Position numbers and translations under genes: made by a program. From an uncultured Prevotellaceae bacterium (lineage in GTDB: Bacteria > Bacteroidota > Bacteroidia > Bacteroidales > Bacteroidaceae): a stretch of 7,383 nucleotides of DNA. The DNA lies in the NCBI GenBank assembly GCA_937898415.1, contig CALDLA010000073.1:1-7383 (forward strand), read 5' to 3'. This document shows, one piece after another, positions 1-5,266 of this stretch (position 1 is the first letter of the stretch; each line of letters begins with the position of its first letter). The notes under the pieces were generated by a model. That model had not been told where the DNA came from, ran no database searches, and was given only the letters and a program-made list of their open reading frames with translations.

Positions 1-110
1 ACTGAAATTACAAGGTAAATTCACTGAAATTACAAGGTAAATTCACTGAAATTACTAAGTAAATTCACTGAATTTGGTTTGTAAATTCACTGAATTTAGT
101 TTGTAAAGGT
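1..110. repeat. Tandem array of a 22-nt near-palindromic repeat (5 copies, probably more to the left)
   Basis: Five head-to-tail units start at 1, 23, 45, 67 and 89, each beginning ACTGAA. Units 1 and 2 are identical, unit 3 differs at two bases, and units 4 and 5 carry a changed middle (TTTGGTTT / TTTAGTTT in place of ATTACAAG), so the array decays towards the right and is probably entered part-way at the window start. Across each unit boundary lies an imperfect palindrome, GTAAATTCACTGAAATTAC, with arms GTAA-TTCA and TGAA-TTAC around a central C. A period of 22 is close to two helical turns, so the sites would face the same side of DNA. Because 22 is not a multiple of 3 and each unit carries stop codons, the array closes reading frames on both strands. 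Function unknown. One further copy lies at 1821-1847. Confidence 0.9.
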
Positions 111-124
111 CATTGTGTGGAGTC

Positions 125-214
125 ATGATGCTGGAGCAGGACGCCGGTCCTCGCCAATTATCGCACGTTAGTGGCCTTCCCTACTCAATTGTCTATAAGC
201 TAAAGAAGTCATGA
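125..214 (+). other. 29-codon ORF with a helix-turn-helix-like stretch; possible gene remnant
   Basis: This is the only notable frame in the otherwise gene-free stretch 111-323. It would encode a 29-residue peptide containing RQLSHVSGLPYSIVYKLKKS, which reads like the recognition-helix part of a small helix-turn-helix (RQLS..SGLPYS.VYKL). No promoter or ribosome binding site is evident upstream, and it begins just after the repeat array. It could be the end of a regulator cut by the repeats, or chance. The rest of 215-323 holds only the promoter and leader of the HEPN gene. Confidence 0.2.
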
Positions 215-261
215 TAGAATCGAAAACCTATCCCCATGATTTTGGAAAAATCGGCTAAACA

Positions 262-293
262 TTCGCTAATCTCAGAATTAATTGCTACCTTTG
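262..293 (+). promoter_or_regulatory. Bacteroidota-type promoter for the HEPN/MNT pair
   Basis: The -7 box TACCTTTG at 286-293 matches TAnnTTTG exactly. A -33-like TTCG at 262-265 (one mismatch to TTTG) lies 20 nt upstream. Transcription should begin near 299, leaving a leader of about 25 nt without a Shine-Dalgarno before the ATG at 324. Confidence 0.7.
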
Positions 294-323
294 CCCCCGT
301 AATCAGTCAAAACGACAACGAAC

Positions 324-757
324 ATGGCAATAGACAAAGTAGCTTACTGGCTCGACATCGCCAATGAAGACTTCAAGTGGCAGAGGACTTGTTCAAGGCC
401 AAGCGCTGGCTCTACGTCGCCTTCATGTGTCACCAGGTCATCGAAAAGACATTGAAAGCATACTGGAACGCAGTGCGCGAGGACGAGCCTCCATACGTAC
501 ATAACCATCGTCGGTTAGCCGAAGGAAGTGGACTCTATAACAAGATGAGTGACGTGCAGCACCGGTTCCTCGGCCAAATCAGCAACATGAATATCGAGGC
601 TCGTTACCCTGAATACAAGACTGGCATAGCCCACTCACTCAACGAGCAGATGTGCCGCGAGATTCTTGACGAAACAAAACAGATGCAGCTATGGATAATA
701 CGAAAGTTCTCACCCGGGACGAAGCCCTCAGCCTCGTCCGAGACTACAAGCGAGTAA
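324..757 (+). pseudogene. HEPN-domain protein (toxin side of a HEPN/MNT module), frameshifted
   Basis: HEPN proteins paired with minimal nucleotidyltransferases act as ribonuclease-type toxins. Translation from the ATG at 324 gives MAIDKVAYWLDIANEDFK and then runs into nonsense. The next frame, from GTG at 377, continues with VAEDLFKAKRWLYVAFMCHQ, exactly the expected sequel of a HEPN first helix (YWL..A..D...A..L). Restoring one G at the AAG/GTG junction near 377 gives one 144-residue protein, the usual size for this family. Later features fit HEPN (PF05168-like): CHQVIEKTLKAYW, then EPPYVHNHRRLAEGSGL. The spacing from Arg to His is seven residues before the first His, so no clean R-x4-6-H ribonuclease motif is visible. 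The 3' end overlaps the MNT gene by 67 nt. The break could be real decay, a sequencing error, or (less likely) programmed frameshifting, as no classic slippery heptamer is seen. An alternative is a shorter protein from GTG 377 that lacks the first helix. Confidence 0.82.
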
Positions 758-1008
758 TCACCCCAAGATTCTCCACCGAACCTAAAGTCTACATGTATGG
801 TTCCTACTCAAAGGGCTATCCCAAGCCTGAGAGCGATATTGATGTGGCTGTAATCGTCCCCCGTGTAGAGGGCGACTGGCTGACCATATCTACTGATCTC
901 TGGCTTGACGTTGACAAGGTGAACATTCTCATTGAGCCCGTTCTGCTTGAAGAGGGACACCACTCGCCTCTCTACGATGACGTGATGCGCACGGGTGTCG
1001 CGGTGTAA
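691..1008 (+). CDS. MNT-type nucleotidyltransferase (antitoxin partner of the HEPN protein)
   Basis: The 105-residue protein belongs to the minimal nucleotidyltransferase (DNA polymerase beta-like) group. It shows the hallmark GSYSKG at residues 37-42 followed by SDID at 48-51, giving the two metal-binding aspartates D49 and D51. The C-terminal part has the pattern VNILIEPVLLEEG (77-89) and ends with MRTGVAV, like a subfamily I recall with D-x-x-IEP. In that alignment the third acidic residue would be Asn78 here, which might weaken catalysis. In characterised HEPN/MNT pairs the MNT protein neutralises the HEPN toxin, in some cases by AMPylating it. The gene starts inside the 3' end of the HEPN frame, so the two are translationally coupled in layout and share the promoter at 262-293. 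The MNT frame itself is intact although its partner is broken. Confidence 0.85.
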   Translation: MDNTKVLTRDEALSLVRDYKRVITPRFSTEPKVYMYGSYSKGYPKPESDIDVAVIVPRVEGDWLTISTDLWLDVDKVNILIEPVLLEEGHHSPLYDDVMRTGVAV

Positions 1009-1111
1009 ATAAAAAAGTATAGGTTTCTTCGCTCGTGGAGGTCAAGTTATTGATTTCGACAACTTAAAAGTCATTCAATAAAAGGAATGTAATATAGACT
1101 ATTATCTTTTT

Positions 1112-1171
1112 GCGCCTCGCATACCCTTGACTTGTCTTTAACCACAATCGGGTGTGCGAGGCGCTCTTTTT
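1112..1171 (+). terminator. Rho-independent terminator after the HEPN/MNT pair
   Basis: Two 15-nt arms, 1112-1126 and 1150-1164, pair fully with one G-U wobble and enclose a 23-nt loop. The 3' arm is followed by TCTTTTTG (1165-1172), the U-tract expected for rightward transcription. It lies about 103 nt after the MNT stop at 1008 and about 114 nt beyond the stop of the opposing gene at 1279, so it sits midway between two convergent genes. Leftward transcripts would meet the hairpin but no U-tract. Nothing else is seen in 1009-1111 or 1173-1278. Confidence 0.8.
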
Positions 1172-1278
1172 GACTGAAAGATTTGCGTATGAGGAAAGAT
1201 AATATAATTCTTCCGAATCCATATGCGTTGACCCACTTTTCTTACATTAATAAATGTCAAGTCGCAGAAAACTGGTTG

Positions 1279-1572
1279 TCAGACATAGATTACATCACGT
1301 TGAATGTTGGACTTAAAAAGTGGTCGCAAAGAGTCACGCAGCCTTACTAGGTCCACGTCACAATTGAAAAGCTGTTTCAGGGCTTCTTTCAACTCATACA
1401 TCAGTTGTAATGTAGGCTTCTTTACCTCCACAACGATGTCTATATCACTATCCTCTGTATGTTCGTTTCTGGCAACAGAACCGAAGATACCAAGCTTTGT
1501 GATACCATATTTCTGAGCAAACGCTTTCTTGAAGTCTGCCAGCTTCTGAATGCAGTCTTGAAGTACTAACAT
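1279..1572 (-). CDS. Stand-alone MNT-type nucleotidyltransferase (MntA-like), no HEPN partner
   Basis: The 97-residue protein is a minimal nucleotidyltransferase. GIFGSVARNEHTEDSDID carries GSVAR at residues 31-35 and SDID at 42-45, with metal-binding D43 and D45. The third acidic position is present in CDVDLV (71-76). It is only distantly similar to the MNT protein at 691-1008. The ATG at 1572 is preferred because a perfect promoter -7 box occupies 1597-1604, so an upstream TTG at 1599 would lie inside the promoter. MntA-like genes usually sit next to a HepT (HEPN, DUF86) gene. The 170 nt after this stop hold no such gene, only the terminator hairpin, so it is an orphan. It could neutralise a HEPN protein encoded elsewhere, or be a remnant. 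Confidence 0.85.
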   Translation of the reverse strand: MLVLQDCIQKLADFKKAFAQKYGITKLGIFGSVARNEHTEDSDIDIVVEVKKPTLQLMYELKEALKQLFNCDVDLVRLRDSLRPLFKSNIQRDVIYV

Positions 1573-1596
1573 ATTGTCAACACCGTTATTATTCGG

Positions 1597-1628
1597 CAAA
1601 GATAGAAAGAAAAAGCGAAAGTTCCAAA
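1597..1628 (-). promoter_or_regulatory. Promoter of the orphan MNT gene
   Basis: On the minus strand TTTG (1625-1628) is followed after exactly 20 nt by TATCTTTG (1597-1604), a full match to the Bacteroidota -33/-7 consensus. The expected start near 1591 leaves a leader of about 19 nt before the ATG at 1572. It decides the start codon of that gene. Confidence 0.85.
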
Positions 1629-1820
1629 TAAAATCGGAAAGAATTATTTGTGTTCCACAATTTTTATGGAATGGAAAGAACCCCCGATTTCTAATTTTAC
1701 TTGAAAAACATGCGTCAGCAGCCCCTCGCCATCCTGCTCTACAGCGACCACCTGTCCGGTGAGTGTCCCATGAACCACCTCCTGCCCGACTGCTACGGCC
1801 AGCCCGGCCTCAACATGCGG

Positions 1821-1847
1821 ACTGTACTAGGTAAATTCACTGAAATT
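1821..1847. repeat. Single displaced copy of the 22-nt repeat at a gene junction
   Basis: GGTAAATTCACTGAAATT at 1830-1847 is identical to the core of the array at 1-66 and in the same orientation, 1.8 kb away. The preceding ACTG-TACTA (1821-1829) resembles the start of another unit with four bases missing (compare ACTGAAATTACTA in unit 3), so about one and two thirds units are present. Reading frames from both sides are cut here. Confidence 0.85.
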
Positions 1848-1886
1848 GCGGAATGGCCCGGTCGGTTTAACTACGAACTTTGCCAT
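1827..1886 (-). pseudogene. Truncated start of the toxin gene downstream of the antitoxin
   Basis: An ATG at 1886 lies 4 nt after the antitoxin stop codon, the tight spacing typical of the second gene of a toxin-antitoxin operon. The frame gives MAKFVVKPTGPFR and then NFSEFT followed by a stop. The last six codons are encoded by the 22-nt repeat copy (1830-1847). So only about 13 native codons survive and the rest of the gene is missing. Too little is left to name the toxin family. Confidence 0.55.
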
Positions 1887-1890
1887 ACGC

Positions 1891-2181
1891 CTAAAGTGCC
1901 TCGCACCAGGCTTTGAATTCGTCTATCGACTTCATTTCATACACTGGTTCCTTGCCGCTGCGTACGTCCTCGATGGCCTGCATAGTCTCTTCGTTGAGGT
2001 ACTCGCCGGTCTCGGGGTCGTAGAGGCGGGGCTTGCGGGACTCGGCAACGGCAGGCCTTACACTGTCGATGAGCATTGCCACAAGCTCCAGTTTCTCGCT
2101 GTTGTCGAGTTTCTTCGCCTGATTCCATGCCTTTGTGAAGGGAGTCGAAGTACGTCTTCTTGTTGTCGTCGTTGCTTCCAT
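1891..2181 (-). CDS. Putative type II antitoxin (addiction-module component-like), toxin truncated
   Basis: This 96-residue, charged protein has a basic, Thr/Arg-rich start (residues 2-13), a helical stretch KKLDNSEKLELVAMLIDSVRP (about 23-43) of the pattern seen in addiction-module antitoxins (L..SEK..L...L..S), and a C-terminal segment AIEDVRSGKEPVYEMKSIDEFKAWCEAL that looks like a toxin-binding tail, comparable in style to RelB/DinJ-type antitoxins. The family assignment is by pattern only. The ATG at 2181 lies about 23 nt after the predicted start site of a perfect promoter. A perfect palindrome covers the -33 box, as expected for an autoregulated toxin-antitoxin operon. The next gene, starting 4 nt downstream, is cut after about 13 codons by the repeat copy, so this antitoxin now stands alone. 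It lies about 76 nt downstream of the membrane protein gene in the same direction. Confidence 0.7.
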   Translation of the reverse strand: MEATTTTRRRTSTPFTKAWNQAKKLDNSEKLELVAMLIDSVRPAVAESRKPRLYDPETGEYLNEETMQAIEDVRSGKEPVYEMKSIDEFKAWCEAL

Positions 2182-2209
2182 AATCGTATCGTTTTACGTT
2201 TTCTGCTTG

Positions 2210-2241
2210 CAAAGATACGACAAATTCCCCAATCCTCCAAA
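2210..2241 (-). promoter_or_regulatory. Promoter of the antitoxin gene
   Basis: On the minus strand TTTG (2238-2241) and TATCTTTG (2210-2217) are separated by exactly 20 nt, a full consensus match. The start site should be near 2204, with a leader of about 23 nt before the ATG at 2181. The -33 box is part of the palindrome at 2233-2251. Confidence 0.85.
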
Positions 2242-2251
2242 GTTTGGAGGA
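2233..2251. promoter_or_regulatory. Perfect 19-bp palindrome: likely operator of the antitoxin gene, or 3' hairpin of the membrane protein gene
   Basis: TCCTCCAAA and TTTGGAGGA flank a single central base with no mismatch. The minus-strand TTTG of the antitoxin promoter lies inside it, so a bound dimer would block that promoter, the usual place for autoregulation by an antitoxin. It also begins only 6 nt after the stop codon of the 609-residue membrane protein and could stabilise or end that transcript, but no U-tract follows on the minus strand. Both roles are possible; the operator role is an inference. Confidence 0.7.
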
Positions 2252-2257
2252 AAAATC

Positions 2258-4087
2258 TCAATAGAGTTTCTGGTTCCTGATAAGGAAATACTCGTAGTAG
2301 AAGGTGTGGCCGAAACGGGGGTAGAAGACTTCTTTCATCTGCTCCTCGCTCATGCCTTGACACTGCTGGGCAAAGGCCATGAAGTCGTTATAGGTTTTAA
2401 TGACCTCCTGGTCGAAAGGCATGTGGCTGATGTCCACCTGGTGCTCCAGATTGCCGTAGAGATAGGCGGCCTCCTGGAAATGTATGGGCATGTGTTCGCC
2501 GGTATGACTCTGGGCATACTGGAAGAAGCGGGGCCAGAAGGTCTGGATGTCCTTCATCCAGAGGGCGGCGATGAGGGCCTGCTCCTGATAGAGTTTGTCG
2601 TCGCTACCGACGGTGACGAACTGCGTCATCAGGAACTTCTCGGCCAAGCCGTTGTCGCTGCCCAGCATATCGGGGCACTTCATCAGGCGGAGAATAGGCT
2701 GGAACTCGGCATCGGCCTGGAGGGCTTTGTCGTTGTCGAGGAACTTCTCGTAGCGCGCCGTCCACTCCCGATGGTAGCGTGTGTGCTTCAGTTGATCAAT
2801 ATACTTCCGGGCAACCCGGTATTCGCCGTTAACCAGGGCACAGCGGGTCAGGTACTTCAGGTATTCAGCCCGCCAGCCGAACTCCACGCCATCCTCCAGG
2901 CACCAGCGGTAACAGTAGTTCAGCAGACCGTAATGGTAATAGACGGGACGTCCGAATACCTGCGTCATGCTGACGGGGATAGACGCCGTGCTGGCCTTGG
3001 CGCCGGTCTTGTAGTGGTACATCTCGTCGCCCTGACGCCCCAAGCGGAACAGGGCCAGGTTCTTCATCATGACGATGGCGCGTGTCGGCTCGTCCTCAGT
3101 GTAGGCTGCCTCATTGAGTACACCCTGCCAGTCGAGCTGCTCTACGCACTGCTGCATGCGCAGTTCCTTGTGGAAGTTGAAGTCGCGGTACCAGTATTGC
3201 TGGACGCACCACACCAGAGCAACGATGAGGACGACCTGACAGCCGACCCACACCACAGGGTGCTTCAACAGGGCCGGAGCCTGGAGACGGTAAAAAGCGG
3301 CCATCAAGACCAGCGAAATTCCTAATATATAATAAGGTGTATAGTAGACGGGATATTCCTGGTCAATCAAAAACAGGGGGAGCCCCGTCCACCAGATGTT
3401 TTGCAGGTTGGTCTGACAGAACACATAATTGTAATAGAACAACGGCCAGAACACCATACTGAGCAGGCCGACGACCGTAGACACCACACGGACGTTCAGC
3501 GCCGTACCTTCCAATCGCCAGGTAAGGACGATTATGAGCAGCGTAGCCAACAGACCGTAGAAGCCAATGAGCGGATAGAGCACGGCGGTGCTGACCACCA
3601 TATAGGCGGGCCGCAGGTAATACTTCGAAGGCAGGAGCCGGTAGAGCCATACACTGGCAACGGCCAGCGTCGTGCCGATGGTGCCGGCAAAGATGTGGCC
3701 GCGCAGCTTCAGGTAGTAGATCCAGTAGCCCAGGTCAACGTCGGACACCAACAGGGCGGCGACAGGAATCAGCAGCAGCACGCCCCACTTCATCGGGATG
3801 CGGAAGGCACGGGCGGTGACCAGCATCAGCAAGGCCCACCACAGGCAGAGCAGCAGCACGCCTATCCAGGGGTGATAGAAGAACTCCGTGAAGTATGTTC
3901 CCAACCACGTCAGCAGCCAGCCCGACGTCACCATCTGCTGTTTCAGGAACAGCGGCGTGTCAAGAAACAGGTTCAGTTCCTGGAGCTTCCACAGGTACTC
4001 CGACTCGTATGTCAACAGGAAATAAGCGGTTGCCACCAAGGCAGCCAACAGCAGGACAGGACTCCACAGTCTTTGTATGATCTTCAT
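2258..4087 (-). CDS. Large multi-pass membrane protein of unknown function (DUF6057-like)
   Basis: The 609-residue protein has a hydrophobic N-terminal half. Likely membrane segments lie at about 8-28, 54-70, 74-94, 101-116, 134-152, 161-190 (one or two), 201-220, 250-268 and 277-296. Residues from about 300 onwards are soluble, rich in Tyr, Trp, Leu and helices, and may form tetratricopeptide-like helical repeats (for example ALVNGEYRVARKYIDQLKHT near 417-436); this is only an impression. From memory it resembles a Bacteroidota family labelled DUF6057; no enzyme motif is recognised. The start at 4087 (MKIIQRLWSPVLLL) is chosen over an upstream extension because a good promoter occupies 4110-4140 and the extra 55 residues would be translated promoter DNA. 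It diverges from pta. The long open frames on the opposite strand are shadows. Confidence 0.8.
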   Translation of the reverse strand: MKIIQRLWSPVLLLAALVATAYFLLTYESEYLWKLQELNLFLDTPLFLKQQMVTSGWLLTWLGTYFTEFFYHPWIGVLLLCLWWALLMLVTARAFRIPMKWGVLLLIPVAALLVSDVDLGYWIYYLKLRGHIFAGTIGTTLAVASVWLYRLLPSKYYLRPAYMVVSTAVLYPLIGFYGLLATLLIIVLTWRLEGTALNVRVVSTVVGLLSMVFWPLFYYNYVFCQTNLQNIWWTGLPLFLIDQEYPVYYTPYYILGISLVLMAAFYRLQAPALLKHPVVWVGCQVVLIVALVWCVQQYWYRDFNFHKELRMQQCVEQLDWQGVLNEAAYTEDEPTRAIVMMKNLALFRLGRQGDEMYHYKTGAKASTASIPVSMTQVFGRPVYYHYGLLNYCYRWCLEDGVEFGWRAEYLKYLTRCALVNGEYRVARKYIDQLKHTRYHREWTARYEKFLDNDKALQADAEFQPILRLMKCPDMLGSDNGLAEKFLMTQFVTVGSDDKLYQEQALIAALWMKDIQTFWPRFFQYAQSHTGEHMPIHFQEAAYLYGNLEHQVDISHMPFDQEVIKTYNDFMAFAQQCQGMSEEQMKEVFYPRFGHTFYYEYFLIRNQKLY

Positions 4088-4109
4088 GTTTTTGCTTTTT
4101 TCTTTGCTG

Positions 4110-4140
4110 CAAAGGTAAGCAATTATTTTGGATTCGTAAA
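4110..4140 (-). promoter_or_regulatory. Promoter of the membrane protein gene
   Basis: On the minus strand the -7 box TACCTTTG (4110-4117) is a full match. TTTA at 4137-4140 lies 19 nt upstream and differs from TTTG by one base. The start site near 4104 gives a leader of about 17 nt, A-rich and without a Shine-Dalgarno. Confidence 0.75.
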
Positions 4141-4177
4141 GGTTTTCGCTTAATTTTCTGAAAAATAACACGCAGAC

Positions 4178-4210
4178 TATGAGGTATTCGAAATATTTTT
4201 CGTACTTTTG
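4178..4210 (+). promoter_or_regulatory. Promoter of the pta-ackA operon
   Basis: TACTTTTG at 4203-4210 matches TAnnTTTG. The -33 region is weak; TATG at 4178-4181, 21 nt upstream, is the best candidate. A small inverted repeat, CGAAA-TATT-TTTCG (4189-4202), fills the spacer directly against the -7 box. The leader to the ATG at 4256 would be about 40 nt and AT-rich. Confidence 0.6.
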
Positions 4211-4255
4211 CAGTCTCTTGATAACTAACGAACAACATATTATACAAAACAAGCT

Positions 4256-5266
4256 ATGGATTTATTGAGTCAAATCGTTGCGCGTGCCAAGTCAAACAAG
4301 CAGCGCATCGTGCTCCCCGAAGCAACCGAGGAGCGCACCCTCCGTGCAGCCGACAAAGTGCTGGCTGACGAAGTTGCTAACATCATCCTTTTGGGTAATC
4401 CCGATGAAATCAACGGCTTAGCCGCTGAATGGGGACTCACGAACATTGGCAAGGCTACTATCATCGACCCGCTGACCAGCCCCAAGGCTGAGGAATATGC
4501 CGAGAAACTGGCCGAGCTGCGCAAGTCGAAGGGCATGACCATTGAGCAGGCCCGCGAGCTGGTGAAGAACCCGCTGTACTACGGCTGCATGATTATCAAG
4601 ACCGAAGGTGCCGACGGACAGATCAGCGGTGCCCTGTCGACGACGGGCGACACCCTGCGCCCCGCCCTGCAGATTATCAAGTGCCAGCCCGGCATCACCT
4701 GCGTCAGCGGCGGACTGCTGCTCATCTCGAAGCAGAAGCAGTATGGCGAGGATGGTGTGCTGGTCGTGGCCGACGTGGCTGTGACCCCGATGCCCGATGC
4801 CAATCAGCTGGCACAGATTGCTGTCTGCACGGCCCAGATGGCCAAGGCGGTGGCTGGTTTCGAGGATCCCCGTGTGGCCATGCTGAGTTTCTCGACGAAG
4901 GGCTCAGCCAAGCATGAGGTCTGCGACAAGGTGATTGAGGCTACCCGTCTGGCCAAGGAGATGGCTCCCGACCTGAAGATCGATGGTGAGCTGCAGGCTG
5001 ACGCCGCCCTCGTGCCCAGTGTGGGTGCCAAGAAGGCTCCCGGCTCTGACATTGCCGGCAAGGCCAACGTGCTGGTATTCCCAAACCTCGAGGTCGGCAA
5101 CATCGGCTATAAGATGGTGCAGCGCCTGGGCGACGCCATCGCCATCGGTCCCGTGCTGCAGGGTATTGCCCGCCCGGTGAACGACCTCTCTCGTGGTTGC
5201 TCGGTTGACGACATTTACTATATGGTGGCTATTACGGCCTGCCAGGCGATGGATGCGAAGAAGTGA
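4256..5266 (+). CDS. pta: Phosphate acetyltransferase (short, class I)
   Basis: The enzyme converts acetyl-CoA and phosphate to acetyl phosphate and CoA in the cytoplasm, the first half of the route to acetate. At 336 residues it is the short form, consisting only of the catalytic PTA_PTB domain without the regulatory N-terminal region of E. coli Pta. Visible family marks are RIVLPEATEERTLRAA (17-32), GALSTTGDTLRPALQII (125-141), CQPGITCVSGGLLL (143-156), SFSTKGSA (211-218) and SRGCSVDD (312-319). The last matches the Ser-Arg...Asp active-site segment of the Methanosarcina enzyme (S309, R310, D316 there). It starts with MDLLSQIVARAK, as in related Bacteroidota proteins. ackA follows after 44 nt, and its product consumes the acetyl phosphate, so the two form an operon. 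The final Lys-Lys codons and the stop are part of a tandem repeat (5257-5301). Confidence 0.97.
   Translation: MDLLSQIVARAKSNKQRIVLPEATEERTLRAADKVLADEVANIILLGNPDEINGLAAEWGLTNIGKATIIDPLTSPKAEEYAEKLAELRKSKGMTIEQARELVKNPLYYGCMIIKTEGADGQISGALSTTGDTLRPALQIIKCQPGITCVSGGLLLISKQKQYGEDGVLVVADVAVTPMPDANQLAQIAVCTAQMAKAVAGFEDPRVAMLSFSTKGSAKHEVCDKVIEATRLAKEMAPDLKIDGELQADAALVPSVGAKKAPGSDIAGKANVLVFPNLEVGNIGYKMVQRLGDAIAIGPVLQGIARPVNDLSRGCSVDDIYYMVAITACQAMDAKK

Larger units (their letters stand above)
1710..1916 (+). pseudogene. 5' remnant of an unrecognised gene, cut at the repeat copy
   Basis: From the ATG at 1710 about 39 codons read as real coding sequence: almost every third position is C or G, as in the core genes here, after an abrupt change from AT-rich DNA. 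The peptide begins MRQQPLAILLYSDHLSGE and includes CPMNHLLPDCYGQPGLNMR. I do not recognise the family. At about 1821 the frame enters the stray 22-nt repeat copy and then continues through sequence that belongs to the minus-strand toxin remnant and the 3' end of its antitoxin, ending with a TGA at 1914-1916. The part after 1820 is therefore unlikely to be original protein. No good promoter is seen; TAATTTTA at 1692-1699 is one base off a -7 box but lacks a -33 partner. It may also be a shadow of an open minus-strand frame over the same stretch. Confidence 0.4.

Noticed and set aside
1..110. CRISPR array
   Set aside because: The units are contiguous 22-mers with no unique spacers, and no cas genes are in view.
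1..110. Plasmid iterons / replication origin
   Set aside because: The 22-nt length fits, but there is no initiator gene and the window holds pta, ackA, recO and a tRNA gene, so it is chromosomal. Kept only as an analogy.
236..370. A 43-codon ORF from ATG 236
   Set aside because: It runs through the promoter and leader of the HEPN gene and then overlaps it out of frame.
370..385. Programmed -1 frameshift in the HEPN gene
   Set aside because: The junction CTTCAAGTGG does not fit an X-XXY-YYZ slippery site and no obvious downstream pseudoknot was seen; a deletion or sequencing error is simpler.
1189..1350. A 53-codon plus-strand ORF (MRKDNIILPNPYALTHFSYI...)
   Set aside because: Its second half is antisense to the conserved end of the orphan MNT gene, it has no promoter box, and it follows a terminator directly.
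1937..2363. Other minus-strand frames over the antitoxin (1937-2212 and 2058-2363)
   Set aside because: They are out-of-frame shadows with Arg-rich, unstructured sequence; the 1891-2181 frame has the promoter and the antitoxin-like pattern.
2135..3325. A 396-codon open frame on the plus strand
   Set aside because: It lies antisense to the membrane protein gene, which has a promoter, a sensible start and membrane segments. The plus-strand protein has no recognisable domain and arises from GC-biased third positions on the other strand.
3401..4153. A 250-codon plus-strand frame rich in Gln, His and Arg
   Set aside because: Its composition is typical of an antisense shadow, and it overlaps the membrane protein gene and its promoter.
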